Part shown: piece by piece, positions 46,561-54,971 of the stretch
Position numbering within the stretch: the first letter of the stretch is position 1
Layout: each line of letters opens with the position of its first letter
Assembly: GCA_045600205.1 (NCBI GenBank)
Contig: JAZRXM010000005.1
Coordinates: forward strand, 62,001-126,000
Direction: 5' to 3'
Source: Firm-04 sp045600205
GTDB lineage: Bacteria; Bacillota; Clostridia; Oscillospirales; Ruminococcaceae
Length of the DNA stretch: 64,000 bases
The notes under the pieces: generated by a model
What the model was told of the DNA's origin: nothing
The model's input: the letters and a program-made list of their open reading frames with translations, nothing else
Database searches by the model: none
Program-made: the position numbers and the translations under genes

Positions 46561-47286
46561 TTATCGCTCAAAATAGCGTTTTTTGCGGATATAGAAGGGT
46601 TCCACGCCTTCGATTGCTTTTTTCGCGGCGGGTTCTTCCAGACTGATGAACACCAGACTGTCGCCCGACTTGGTGTAATTCTGCATATACTTTGAAAGCG
46701 GGAAGAATAATTTTCGCGTATTTCCAAGCATATCGAATACAAACAAGGTCTGTGGGCGTTCACAGCCGCGGATCATCTCGACCACATAGCAGTTATCGAC
46801 ATTTGCCTGCCTTGCGAGATATCGCGTGATCGGGCGGAGCAAATGGTCAAGATTCTTCTGCGGCGGACGATACTCAATTGTTTCCTCCTCTTTCATGGAA
46901 ATGGCAGGAATATTGAGGTTTCTCGCAACCATAAGGATACTTTTGATTTCCTGCGAGGAAAACTCCTTGCCGTAGGAATTCGGGTTCAGTACTGCGGAAG
47001 CCGACTGAATCAGGTCAAACAGACGCAGACAGTTCAAGCGGTAGCAGTTGACATAACGCTTTGCAAACTGCTGCAAAGCACGGTAACTCGTAAAAAATGG
47101 GATGAAGATATCGCCATCCGGGTTCTGGGTCGTGACCAGCTCCATGGATACGCCGCCATTCACCTCATCCTGCACAACCGGCTTCTTACAAATAACATAG
47201 ACGTCACTTTTAATTAACATTTGCAGAAAAACAGAACGTTTCTCAGGCTTTGTTATCGCTTCTTTCAATAATTCGTCGAGATTCAT
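46561..47286 (-). CDS. SseB-family protein
   Basis: The protein has 241 residues. The N-terminal half carries the SseB pattern: LLK SDVYVICKKP, then DGDIFIPFFTSYRALQQF, then 'YGKEFSSQEIKSIL'. The C-terminal half (about 125-235) resembles SseB_C (RPPQKNLDHLLRPITRYL...IRGCERPQTLFVFDMLG...FISLEEPAAKKAIEGVEPFY). SseB relatives occur beside secretion or stress genes; molecular function is unknown. GGGAGG precedes the ATG at 5-6 nt. It lies between two ruv genes. Confidence 0.8.
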   Translation of the reverse strand: MNLDELLKEAITKPEKRSVFLQMLIKSDVYVICKKPVVQDEVNGGVSMELVTTQNPDGDIFIPFFTSYRALQQFAKRYVNCYRLNCLRLFDLIQSASAVLNPNSYGKEFSSQEIKSILMVARNLNIPAISMKEEETIEYRPPQKNLDHLLRPITRYLARQANVDNCYVVEMIRGCERPQTLFVFDMLGNTRKLFFPLSKYMQNYTKSGDSLVFISLEEPAAKKAIEGVEPFYIRKKRYFER

Positions 47287-47360
47287 GGTGGATACCTCCC
47301 ATATAATTTATTTTTGTTCCCCTTATCAAATCAGGTTTTGTATGCCTTTGCCTGTTTCAA

Positions 47361-47897
47361 TCATTTTCCAAGTGATGCATTCAGTGCATCATCAATGCTG
47401 GTATACTGCTGTTCCGACGGCAATGCGGGATATGCACCGAAAACGGTTCCCTGCTTCACTTCAACAGCGACTGCCTCGCAGTCATTCTGCGCATCCATCT
47501 GAATGGCAATGTTCACATAATCCGCTGCAAACGGCGCATAGACATTCAGCTTATACGCGAACAATTCGCGCATTCGTGCTGCTTCACTGTTTGCCATGGA
47601 ATCAGATGATGCATTTTTGATTTCGTCGCCCGTAAAACGAAGCGTACCCGTCACATACTGCTCCGGATGCATTCCCTCCACATCCATATCGACAAACGCA
47701 GCATTCACTGCTGCACGGAGCATACGTGCATCTGCATTTGCGGCTTCACGGGCTGCATAATCGGTCGCCTGCTGCTCTGCGCGGCTGCGTTCCGATTCTT
47801 CTTCTGCAAATTTGTTTTTCTGCGATACCACACAGACTACAATGATTACGACAGCAAGTACAATACCCAGTATCGCAATCAGACCTTGTTTTTTCAT
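47361..47897 (-). CDS. Uncharacterised membrane-anchored protein in the ruv cluster
   Basis: The start is ATG at 47897 (MKKQGLIAILGIVLAVVIIVV), with AGGAAG 6 nt upstream; the longer frame from 47942 overlaps ruvA. The product has 178 residues. One N-terminal membrane helix (about 5-24) is followed by a charged helix rich in Glu, Arg and Ala (about 27-62), likely a coiled coil, and a C-terminal alpha/beta region. It is a signal-anchor protein with an extracytoplasmic domain. No known motif. Function unknown. Confidence 0.75.
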   Translation of the reverse strand: MKKQGLIAILGIVLAVVIIVVCVVSQKNKFAEEESERSRAEQQATDYAAREAANADARMLRAAVNAAFVDMDVEGMHPEQYVTGTLRFTGDEIKNASSDSMANSEAARMRELFAYKLNVYAPFAADYVNIAIQMDAQNDCEAVAVEVKQGTVFGAYPALPSEQQYTSIDDALNASLGK

Positions 47898-47919
47898 TCC
47901 GTTCTTCCTGCCTTTTCCA

Positions 47920-48522
47920 TCAACCGAACATCTGCTTTCCAAGTTTCATCAGCGATTGCCGAATCAACTCAGAGGACGGTAGTGATGGATCGAGTGTTTT
48001 GAGCACGCCTGCAACCTCTCCCTGCGTATAGCCAAGCACCAGCAGTGCAGACATTGCCTCCTCCATGGAACCGCCCGCAATGCTGACGGGTGCAGCGGAA
48101 AATCCATCTGTCTGGACGGTTTTTGCAACCTTATCCTTCAGTTCCAGCACAATGCGCTGTGCGGTCTTGGTACCGATGCCTTTGGTTTTTGTAAATTCTT
48201 TCGGGTCACCTGCCGCGACTGCCAGTGCAAAGCGGTCAGGGGTCAGGTCAGAAAGAATTGCCAGTGCGTTTTTAGGTCCCACACCTGAAACGCTCGTCAG
48301 CTGATCAAAACAGGAACGTTCGCTGCGTGTGGCAAAGCCGTAAAGCGAAATATCATCTTCACGCACGGTCAGGCGGGTATACACCATCGTTTCCTCGCCC
48401 ACTGCCCCGACTGCCGCCGCCGTTTGCATACTGGTGCGGCAGCCATAGCCGACCCCTGCGCATTCCACGACCACAAAATTCGGTTCTTTATGCAGCACCG
48501 TGCCGCGTAAGCTGTCTATCAT
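47920..48522 (-). CDS. ruvA: Holliday junction branch migration complex subunit RuvA
   Basis: The start is ATG at 48522 (MIDSLRGTVLHKE), 9 nt after GAGGGGAG; the frame is open to 48624 but that extension overlaps ruvC. The product has 200 residues. OB fold (1-63), two helix-hairpin-helix motifs (SVSGVGPKNALAIL near 75, and TKGIGTKTAQRIVLELK near 110) and the C-terminal RuvB-binding domain (EEAMSALLVLGYTQGEV) are all present. Confidence 0.97.
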   Translation of the reverse strand: MIDSLRGTVLHKEPNFVVVECAGVGYGCRTSMQTAAAVGAVGEETMVYTRLTVREDDISLYGFATRSERSCFDQLTSVSGVGPKNALAILSDLTPDRFALAVAAGDPKEFTKTKGIGTKTAQRIVLELKDKVAKTVQTDGFSAAPVSIAGGSMEEAMSALLVLGYTQGEVAGVLKTLDPSLPSSELIRQSLMKLGKQMFG

Positions 48523-48538
48523 AGGGAAAACTCCCCTC

Positions 48539-49018
48539 TCAGTAATCGGGCTGTGCGCAATGTCCGTGACAAATCGCCAGTGCAAGGGCATCTGCGGCAT
48601 CATCGGGTCTTGGGATCTCCGCAAGATGCAAAATTCTGCGTGTCATATCCATGACCTGCATTTTCTCTGCCTTACCGTATCCGACCACCGCAGATTTTAC
48701 CTGAAGCGGCGTATATTCGTACACGGGAACGCCTTTTTGCGCGGCTGCGAGCAAAATCACGCCTCTTGCCTCTGCGACCAGAATGCCCGTTGTTTTGTTG
48801 GTATTGAAAAAAAGCTTTTCTACGGAGAGTGCCTGCGGTCGGTGCTTATCAAGCAGAAAGCACATATCTTCGTAGATCTGTGCAAGCCGCTCTCCAAAAT
48901 CGGTATGTGCCTCAGTCAGAATGGCACCGTACTCCACGGGCTGAAACTGCATTCCCTGATAATCCAGAATACCGAATCCGACCGTTGCGTAACCGGGGTC
49001 GATTCCTAAAATGCGCAA
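48539..49018 (-). CDS. ruvC: Crossover junction endodeoxyribonuclease RuvC
   Basis: The start is TTG at 49018 (MRILGIDPGYATVGFGI), with GGAGG 5 nt upstream. The ATG at 49039 would add seven residues but begins only a few bases after the -10 box and has no RBS. The product has 159 residues. The RNase H-like catalytic acids are D7 in GIDPG, E in SVEKLFF (about 66) and the DDAADALA pair near the C terminus. It cuts Holliday junctions. First gene of the long minus-strand run that includes ruvA and ruvB. Confidence 0.95.
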   Translation of the reverse strand: MRILGIDPGYATVGFGILDYQGMQFQPVEYGAILTEAHTDFGERLAQIYEDMCFLLDKHRPQALSVEKLFFNTNKTTGILVAEARGVILLAAAQKGVPVYEYTPLQVKSAVVGYGKAEKMQVMDMTRRILHLAEIPRPDDAADALALAICHGHCAQPDY

Positions 49019-49044
49019 AGCATCCTCCAATCCATACACGGTAT

Positions 49045-49073
49045 ATTATACCATGGATACGTTTGAATTTCAA
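49045..49073 (-). promoter_or_regulatory. Promoter of the ruvC-ruvA-ruvB run
   Basis: TTGAAA (49068-49073), exactly 17 bp, TATAAT (49045-49050) with a TGG before the -10. It sits 26 bp upstream of the TTG start, supporting that start over the upstream ATG. Confidence 0.87.
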
Positions 49074-49165
49074 GTAGTAATCCGCAAGATTCTCCGTGAA
49101 ACAGCAGAATCGACAAAACTTTGTAGATGTTGCACAGGGAACAGGCGGTTTCTTTGGTTACCACG

Positions 49166-50275
49166 CTATTTTTTCGGCGATTCCGCACCGCACACGCCAA
49201 AACCGTAGAGGAATGTTTTGTTTTCAAGCGGTGTCAGGGTAACACGATGCGTTTGCGGCGTATCATGGACAAAAATCTCAATCGGCATGGCGTTTCCCCA
49301 GCCGTAGATGGAATTGCAATGCATCACAGACTGCGTCAGCAGCGGATGCGAAATCGGTTCGCCGTCCAGTAAAATTCTCGCACTTCCGTGGGTATCAATA
49401 CGATGCGATTCGTAGTACAGTACCAAAGCACTGCAAGTGATATCCAGCGTCATGGTCTGACCCTTTGCCGCATCTCCGATCCACAGCGTATGAAAATAAC
49501 TGTATTCTTTCGGTGCAACGACAAAATCGGTTGTGATACCATCCATCTCGCCCGCCTCAAAAAATCGCATATTCCGATAAGGAGCATCGAGCCACGGCGC
49601 AGGAAGCGGTTTTTGCAGCAACGGCGAAAAAGGCTCGGATTTTGCCTTGTCAAGCAGTGCCAGAATGCAATCCGCCAGCAGACGATGCCCGTCCTCGGTC
49701 GGATGGCTTTCGCTGTCGCCATAATCCGACCATTCGAGTTTTCCATCTGCAAGCGGCTGATTGATGCCGGCACGCAGACTGATGCTTGGCAGCCCGTAAT
49801 GCTCGGCAATGGGCTGCATATAGCTTTCACAGCTGTAACCTTTGGCGGAGCGGAGCATCAGGAACACCACAATGGGCGGATCGGACAGCTCTACAAACCG
49901 TCTGACCAGACTTTCAAAGGATACTACGCTGTATTTGAGGGTCGTTTCGTTGATTGCATATTCCAGAAACACGATATCAGGCGTATGTACAATGATTTCG
50001 CGTTCAACCAGTGCATTTGCCTGTAATGTACCCATCCCTGCCGTTGCGCAAATATGACAATCGACCTCATGCCCTTCTGCCGTCAGCGCATCGACAACCA
50101 TCTGCGGATATGCCTTGGCATAGTACTGATAATTGGCGTAACCCTGAGTGACAGAGCCGCCCATGAATCCCAGAGAGATCCTTTTTTTCGCAAACAACTG
50201 CTTCCACGGCTGATTCACACCGCAGGAAAGCACGGATTTCTCTGCAATTTCCTTTCTATGTGATGCATCTATCAT
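49166..50275 (-). CDS. SGNH/GDSL-type hydrolase, probable carbohydrate esterase
   Basis: The start is ATG at 50275 (MIDASHRKEIAEK), overlapping the LysR stop as ATGA; AAAGGGG lies upstream. The product has 369 residues and no signal peptide. Block I is GFMGGSVTQGY with nucleophile S41. A NE pair follows in LEYAINE. The catalytic Asp/His block is SESHPTEDGH. The C-terminal ~150 residues are beta-rich and probably a jelly-roll domain. The arrangement fits deacetylases acting on plant oligosaccharides. Cytosolic location and the GH5 neighbour suggest it removes acetyl groups from imported oligosaccharides; that is inferred. Confidence 0.82.
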   Translation of the reverse strand: MIDASHRKEIAEKSVLSCGVNQPWKQLFAKKRISLGFMGGSVTQGYANYQYYAKAYPQMVVDALTAEGHEVDCHICATAGMGTLQANALVEREIIVHTPDIVFLEYAINETTLKYSVVSFESLVRRFVELSDPPIVVFLMLRSAKGYSCESYMQPIAEHYGLPSISLRAGINQPLADGKLEWSDYGDSESHPTEDGHRLLADCILALLDKAKSEPFSPLLQKPLPAPWLDAPYRNMRFFEAGEMDGITTDFVVAPKEYSYFHTLWIGDAAKGQTMTLDITCSALVLYYESHRIDTHGSARILLDGEPISHPLLTQSVMHCNSIYGWGNAMPIEIFVHDTPQTHRVTLTPLENKTFLYGFGVCGAESPKK

Positions 50276-51261
50276 AGATTCTGCCCCTTTTCCGCTCCGG
50301 TCATACGCCATGTTCCGACATCGACCAGTTGTTTCAACAACAGTGCATACGCAGCCGATGCCTTGGAAAGATACGCGCCCCGCTTGGCAATCAGCGAAAT
50401 GCCGCATCTTGCGATGTCATCGGGCAGCGTGTAGTAATTCGGATGTGTACGGAAATTGCCGTAATAGATCAGGGAATCGGGCAGCAGGGCAATACCCATA
50501 TTCGCGCAGACAAACGAAAAAACGGTTTCAATGGTCTGCACGGTATACTCAATTTTCGGGGTGAATCCGCACTGACGGCAGGCTTCCTCCAGATTATCCT
50601 TGGCGTACTCGCCTGCATTTGCCGCAACGAATTCCTCCTCCTGCAAGGCAGCCAGAGAAATCGGTTTCTGACGCAGATAGTTCACGGAAGCATTGCAGAT
50701 GTCGTCCGCGGTAAGAGGCGGCGGTAATTTCAGGCACAGCGGATGGGATGGCGATACAGCAAGATACATCCGCTCCTCAGCCAGCACCTCCACATGAAAC
50801 TGCTTCTCGTCAAATTCGCCGGTACCGATTGCAAAATCGAGTTCGCCTGCTATGAGCATTTCCCGAAGCTGCTTCATATCCGCCTCGTATATGGCAATGT
50901 GGATCTGCGGATACTGCGCATGAAACGCCGCAATGCTCTGCGAAAGCAGGCAGCGTACCCGAAAAGAAGACGCGCCAATCCGCACAGAACCCGTCTGCAT
51001 TCCCATCAGATCGGAAAGGGCATTGTTCATGCTCTCCTCCATGGCGAGAATCTGTTTTGCCCATGTAACGTATAATTCTCCTGCATCTGTCAGGCGGATG
51101 GGCGTTTGTGCGCGGTCAAACAGCTTCATGCCGAGCTGCTTTTCGATACTGTGAATATATTGACTCAGCGAAGGCTGCGTGACATAGAGTTTTTCCGCTG
51201 CTTTGGAAAAACTCTGGCATTCCGCCACCGCCAACACGTAGGTAAGCTGCTGGGTATTCAT
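50272..51261 (-). CDS. LysR-type transcriptional regulator
   Basis: The start is ATG at 51261 (MNTQQLTYVLAV), with GAAGGAG 8 nt upstream. The product has 329 residues. The N-terminal winged helix-turn-helix (residues 1-60, SFSKAAEKLYVTQPSLSQYIHSIEKQLG) is followed by a periplasmic-binding-like effector domain (about 90-300). Its gene is coupled to the esterase and divergent from the GH5 gene, so it probably senses a sugar- or acid-type effector and controls both. Confidence 0.93.
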   Translation of the reverse strand: MNTQQLTYVLAVAECQSFSKAAEKLYVTQPSLSQYIHSIEKQLGMKLFDRAQTPIRLTDAGELYVTWAKQILAMEESMNNALSDLMGMQTGSVRIGASSFRVRCLLSQSIAAFHAQYPQIHIAIYEADMKQLREMLIAGELDFAIGTGEFDEKQFHVEVLAEERMYLAVSPSHPLCLKLPPPLTADDICNASVNYLRQKPISLAALQEEEFVAANAGEYAKDNLEEACRQCGFTPKIEYTVQTIETVFSFVCANMGIALLPDSLIYYGNFRTHPNYYTLPDDIARCGISLIAKRGAYLSKASAAYALLLKQLVDVGTWRMTGAEKGQNL

Positions 51262-51314
51262 CCGTATTCTCCTTCTGTAAACGGCTGCTTGCAAAATAGT
51301 GTATGCTTTTACTT

Positions 51315-51343
51315 ATTATACCACATTTCAAGGAATCTTGCAA
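51315..51343 (-). promoter_or_regulatory. Promoter of the LysR-esterase operon
   Basis: TTGCAA (51338-51343), 17-bp spacer, TATAAT (51315-51320). It lies in the 219-bp divergent region shared with GH5, where LysR would bind; no clear T-N11-A palindrome was singled out. Confidence 0.83.
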
Positions 51344-51410
51344 GCATTTTCATTTGACACATTTACCAAAAAAATGGACGATCCGAGCGATTGTTTGGTG
51401 ATTGCACAAG

Positions 51411-51440
51411 TGGACTTTTTTGTCGAAAATATGATATACT
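51411..51440 (+). promoter_or_regulatory. Promoter of the GH5 gene
   Basis: TGGACT (51411-51416), 18-bp spacer, TATACT (51435-51440). The weak -35 fits an activator-dependent promoter, consistent with LysR control. Confidence 0.55.
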
Positions 51441-51480
51441 GAATTTGTATGTAAATTCACCGAATCGAGGAGATTTTCCC

Positions 51481-52542
51481 ATGTATCAATATAATTACGC
51501 ATTTGAATTTGTCCGTTCCATTCACGCAGGCTGGAATCTGGGCAATACTTTTGACTGCATCGTGAACAGCGCGAACTATCAGGAAAATATGACTCCCGCC
51601 GATTTTGAATCCGCATGGGGCAATCCGCCCGTCAACCGCGGACAACTCGAAGCGATCCGTGATGCGGGGTTTGATGCACTGCGCATTCCGATCACATGGA
51701 AACAGCACATCGGTCCCGCGCCCGAATATCAGATTGACCAGCCGTGGATGGACCGCATTGATGCAGTCGTCAGACAGGCATTTTCACTGGGATTCCGCGT
51801 GATCATCAATGTTCATCACGATGCCACCGACAGCGGCTGCATCAGTCTGCTGCCGGAACGTCTGGACGAATCCGAGCGGCTGCTTTGCAGACTTTGGGAA
51901 CAGATTGCAACACATTTTGCAGATCTGGGTGAATCCTTGGTCTTTGAAGTTCTCAACGAGCCGCATATCGGAAAGGATTTTACAGGAAATCCGCAGTTTT
52001 ATGAGGCAGTCAACCGTCTGAATGCTGCCGCAGTCAAGACCATCCGTGCGGCAGGTGGCTGTAACCGTTTCCGATATCTCATGCTGCCGACCTATGGTGC
52101 AACCTACAAAACTGCTGCGCTGGATGCTTTGGTACTGCCCGATGACGATCGCTTGATCGTATCCATTCATCCCTATTTCCCGACCGAATTCTGTTTTTCC
52201 AAAAAGGACGTACAATGGGCAGAACCGCAGGAAAAATGGGGCAGCAAGGAAGATATCGACGCGCTGCAAAATGTGTTCCACCAACTGGAAAAACGCTTTG
52301 TATTCCGCGGTATTCCCGTGATTCTGGGAGAAATGGCAGCCGTTGGCAAAGCCGATGACCGAAGCAGAATGCTTTGGACTGCCGTGTATGCCAAGGAAGC
52401 CGCCGCAAGATGTATGCCCTGTTTCTGGTGGGATAACGGTATGCTTGGCGAAGAAGAAATGGGGCTCTTTGACCGCAACACGCTCACATTCCCCGAACCT
52501 GCGCTGGTTTCCATTCTGACCGGCAAACGCATTGACAGTTAA
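51481..52542 (+). CDS. GH5-family glycoside hydrolase (endoglucanase-like), no signal peptide
   Basis: The start is ATG at 51481 with GAGGAG 9 nt upstream; the frame continues to 51391 without an RBS. The product has 353 residues, essentially one catalytic TIM barrel. Markers: HAGWNLGNTFDC near residue 15, LRIPITWKQH near 62, VIINVHHDA near 103, acid/base Glu in FEVLNEPHI (about 160), and nucleophile Glu in VILGEMAAVG (about 280). The NLGNTFD/NEP pattern resembles GH5_4-type beta-glucanases and xyloglucanases. Without a signal peptide, CBM or dockerin it is predicted to be intracellular, unlike typical cellulosomal GH5 enzymes. Confidence 0.9.
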   Translation: MYQYNYAFEFVRSIHAGWNLGNTFDCIVNSANYQENMTPADFESAWGNPPVNRGQLEAIRDAGFDALRIPITWKQHIGPAPEYQIDQPWMDRIDAVVRQAFSLGFRVIINVHHDATDSGCISLLPERLDESERLLCRLWEQIATHFADLGESLVFEVLNEPHIGKDFTGNPQFYEAVNRLNAAAVKTIRAAGGCNRFRYLMLPTYGATYKTAALDALVLPDDDRLIVSIHPYFPTEFCFSKKDVQWAEPQEKWGSKEDIDALQNVFHQLEKRFVFRGIPVILGEMAAVGKADDRSRMLWTAVYAKEAAARCMPCFWWDNGMLGEEEMGLFDRNTLTFPEPALVSILTGKRIDS

Positions 52543-52567
52543 GGTTTCCCCATACTATTCCAATCAA

Positions 52568-52607
52568 CAAAACACCGCTTATGTTTCTTCCATAAGCGGT
52601 GTTTTTT
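52568..52607. terminator. Bidirectional terminator between GH5 and the dockerin gene
   Basis: AAAACACCGCTTATG pairs with CATAAGCGGTGTTTT around a short loop, with T-runs on both strands. It ends the convergent GH5 and cohesin/dockerin transcripts. Confidence 0.92.
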
Positions 52608-52619
52608 GTAATATGGGAA

Positions 52620-54917
52620 TTATGCGTTGGCACCGGGTGCCTTGGGATTCTTGGTCAGTTCGTACCAGGAAACAGGATTGTCAAGAATGAAGTTGTAGCT
52701 GTACCAACGAAGGATCATGGTTGCGTCAACTTCTGTAATAGCACCATCGCCGTTGACATCCGCAACAGCCTTCTGTGCTTCCGTGAGGAAATCATCATCC
52801 ATCATTTCCGCAGCAAACTGGAACAGAACCATAGTAGCATCAGTCGGGTCAATCTCGCCGTTACCGTCAACGTCACCAAACAGACCGCCGCTGATCTTGC
52901 AGGTGTACTGCTTATCGCCTGCGGTTGCGGTGATGACTGCCTCGCCAAGGGATTCGCAGGTCACCAGACCATACGCATTGACCTTTGCAACAGACTCATC
53001 AGAGCTGCTCCATGTGACCTCGCCGCTCCAATTGAGCAGAGCCAGATCAAGGGTTTCACCCTCCTCGCTGAAGGTGTAGTTGGTGTAGTTGAGTGCGACT
53101 TCATTATCTGCACCCAGAACAGTGATGGAGCCGTCAATAAAGATGACCGGATAATTTTTGCCATCCATGTCAATGATCTCGGTCAAGGTATCCGCATCAT
53201 ATTCTTCTGCGGTTGCAACGCGGTATACAGAACCTGCCTTGGCATCCTCAGGAACTTTGAACTCCAGTGTTACAACAATGGAGCCGTCCTCAGCAGCCTG
53301 CGAAGAACCCTTAGTATTTGCGAAGGTCAGGCAAGCAGGATAGGACTCAGTGTTGATGGTCGGGTTGACTTTGTATGCCTTACCCTTGTTCATCGCAGTA
53401 AGTTCCAGAGCCTTGTCATACTCAAACCATGCAGTCACGCCTGCGGTACCCAGATCGCCAAAGACATATACATTCAGCGAAACGGTGTCGCCCGGCTTTG
53501 CAGCAACATCATCAATGTTCCAGTAGAAGCCCTCATCCATTGCCTTTGCGGTATCCTGCCAAGCAGGAGCAGCAATGGTTGTGGTGATCGGAGCCGATGT
53601 TGTCTGCGTAGCAGTTGTCGGTGCAGTTGTAAAACCACCCAGCGTGGTAGTAACATCAGTTGCCTTCGTGGTGGTAATAGGTGCATCGGTTGCCTTTGTG
53701 GTAACATCAGTAGCCTTCGTGGTGGTAATCGGTGCTACGGTTGCCACGGTAGTAACATCAGTAGCCTTGGTGGTGGTCACAGGTGCTACGGTTGCGATGG
53801 TGGTAACATCAGTCGCCTTCGTGGTGGTAATAGGAGCATCGGTTGCGATGGTGGTAACGTCAGTTACCTTGGTGGTGGTCACAGGAGCATCGGTTCCCTT
53901 TGTGGTAACATCAGTCGCCTTCGTGGTGGTAATAGGAGCATCGGTTACCTTAGTGGTAACATCAGTAGCCTTCGTGGTGGTAATCGGTGCTACGGTTGCC
54001 TTTGTGGTAACGTCAGTCGCCTTCGTGGTGGTCACAGGAGCATCGGTTCCCTTTGTGGTAACATCAGTCGCCTTCGTGGTGGTAATCGGTGCTACGGTTG
54101 CCACGGTAGTAACATCAGTAGCATTCGTGGTGGTCACAGGTGCATCGCTTACCGTTGTGGTAACATCAGTCACCGTGTTGGTAGTGGTAACTGCCGTTGT
54201 GGTGGTTGCAGCAGCCTCATCGCCAACGATAATGGTCAACGGAATGGTATCATATTCAACATGACCGTTATTGCCCAGAATGGTGGACTGACCATAAACG
54301 ATTTGGTTCAAACCGATTGTCAGTACATTGATATACTTTTCTCTGCGTACATCAAAAGTGTAGGTACCTGCCTCGGTGCCCTTCGGTACCATCAATGTGC
54401 AGGTAGCAAACGCATAATCATATGCCCAGCTTGGCGCATCCCATGCGGTGGTATTCGGCTCAGCATTGGCATCTGCCAGAACATCATCTTCCATAGAGAA
54501 GATCCAGCCAAGGTTCATAGCCTCCGTCGTGAAATAGAAACTCCATGCTTCATCGGGATTGCCCTTGTTTGCGCTGTCAAAGCAGTATGGAGATGCAACC
54601 GTACCCTCTGAGATGGTAAAGCCATAGTTGCCAAAACGTCCGTCTTTATCAATCTCGCCGTCATTCACCTGAAATTTCAGCTGAATTCCGTTGACGCCGG
54701 GGTTGGTAGGAACATAGATCTGAACCGGAATGGCAATATTTCCTGCCGCAATGGATTCGCTGCTGATTTCAACCGTATTTTTACCATTGGAACGAATGTC
54801 GAAAACAGCCACGTTTTTGTCCTCTGCAGCTACGGTCTGGATAACAGCAGAGCCAAGCAGAGAGGTTGCTGCCATACATACAGAAGTAAAAGCAGCAAAG
54901 AGTTTTTGGATGTGCAT
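52620..54917 (-). CDS. Secreted cohesin-like/dockerin protein with Thr-rich repeat linker (cellulosome adaptor)
   Basis: The start is ATG at 54917 (MHIQKLFAAFTS), with AAAGGAAC 7-8 nt upstream. The product has 765 residues. A signal peptide covers about 1-31. A cohesin-like beta domain spans about 37-230 (IPVQIYVPTNPGVNGIQLKFQV). A linker of ten 17-residue repeats (TTTKATDVTT..T.AP) spans about 246-424. A second cohesin-type domain (about 461-598, AKPGDTVSLNVYV) is followed by a Big_2-like domain (604-675) and a type I dockerin with two Ca loops, DVDGNGEIDPTD (about 684) and DVNGDGAITEVD (about 722). Cohesin plus dockerin on one chain marks an adaptor scaffoldin. The two cohesin calls are from pattern only. 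Confidence 0.82.
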   Translation of the reverse strand: MHIQKLFAAFTSVCMAATSLLGSAVIQTVAAEDKNVAVFDIRSNGKNTVEISSESIAAGNIAIPVQIYVPTNPGVNGIQLKFQVNDGEIDKDGRFGNYGFTISEGTVASPYCFDSANKGNPDEAWSFYFTTEAMNLGWIFSMEDDVLADANAEPNTTAWDAPSWAYDYAFATCTLMVPKGTEAGTYTFDVRREKYINVLTIGLNQIVYGQSTILGNNGHVEYDTIPLTIIVGDEAAATTTTAVTTTNTVTDVTTTVSDAPVTTTNATDVTTVATVAPITTTKATDVTTKGTDAPVTTTKATDVTTKATVAPITTTKATDVTTKVTDAPITTTKATDVTTKGTDAPVTTTKVTDVTTIATDAPITTTKATDVTTIATVAPVTTTKATDVTTVATVAPITTTKATDVTTKATDAPITTTKATDVTTTLGGFTTAPTTATQTTSAPITTTIAAPAWQDTAKAMDEGFYWNIDDVAAKPGDTVSLNVYVFGDLGTAGVTAWFEYDKALELTAMNKGKAYKVNPTINTESYPACLTFANTKGSSQAAEDGSIVVTLEFKVPEDAKAGSVYRVATAEEYDADTLTEIIDMDGKNYPVIFIDGSITVLGADNEVALNYTNYTFSEEGETLDLALLNWSGEVTWSSSDESVAKVNAYGLVTCESLGEAVITATAGDKQYTCKISGGLFGDVDGNGEIDPTDATMVLFQFAAEMMDDDFLTEAQKAVADVNGDGAITEVDATMILRWYSYNFILDNPVSWYELTKNPKAPGANA
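53641..54190 (-). repeat. Tandem 51-bp repeats coding the Thr-rich linker
   Basis: About ten in-frame copies of a 51-bp unit encode TTTKATDVTT followed by a variable 7-residue segment (KGTDAPV, KATVAPI, KVTDAPI, IATDAPI and similar). Units alternate in a way suggesting duplication of pairs. This is a candidate for copy-number variation between strains. Thr density is high, so O-glycosylation is possible. Confidence 0.88.
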
Positions 54918-54971
54918 AACTTTTGTTCCTTTCTGTTTCTGTCCAAGCAGAAACCACATAATGGGGGTAAT

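Noticed and set aside
48523..48624. Longer ruvA from the ATG at 48624
   Set aside because: Overlaps ruvC; the internal ATG at 48522 has GAGGGGAG and the canonical start of RuvA.
53641..54190. CRISPR-like regular repeats
   Set aside because: The units are tandem without unique spacers, stay in frame and code a Thr-rich linker; no cas genes.
52599..54611. 670-codon plus-strand ORF opposite the cohesin/dockerin gene
   Set aside because: Shadow of the tandem repeats (gives repeated SSLRGGNRCYGC-like strings); the minus frame has signal peptide, dockerin and RBS.
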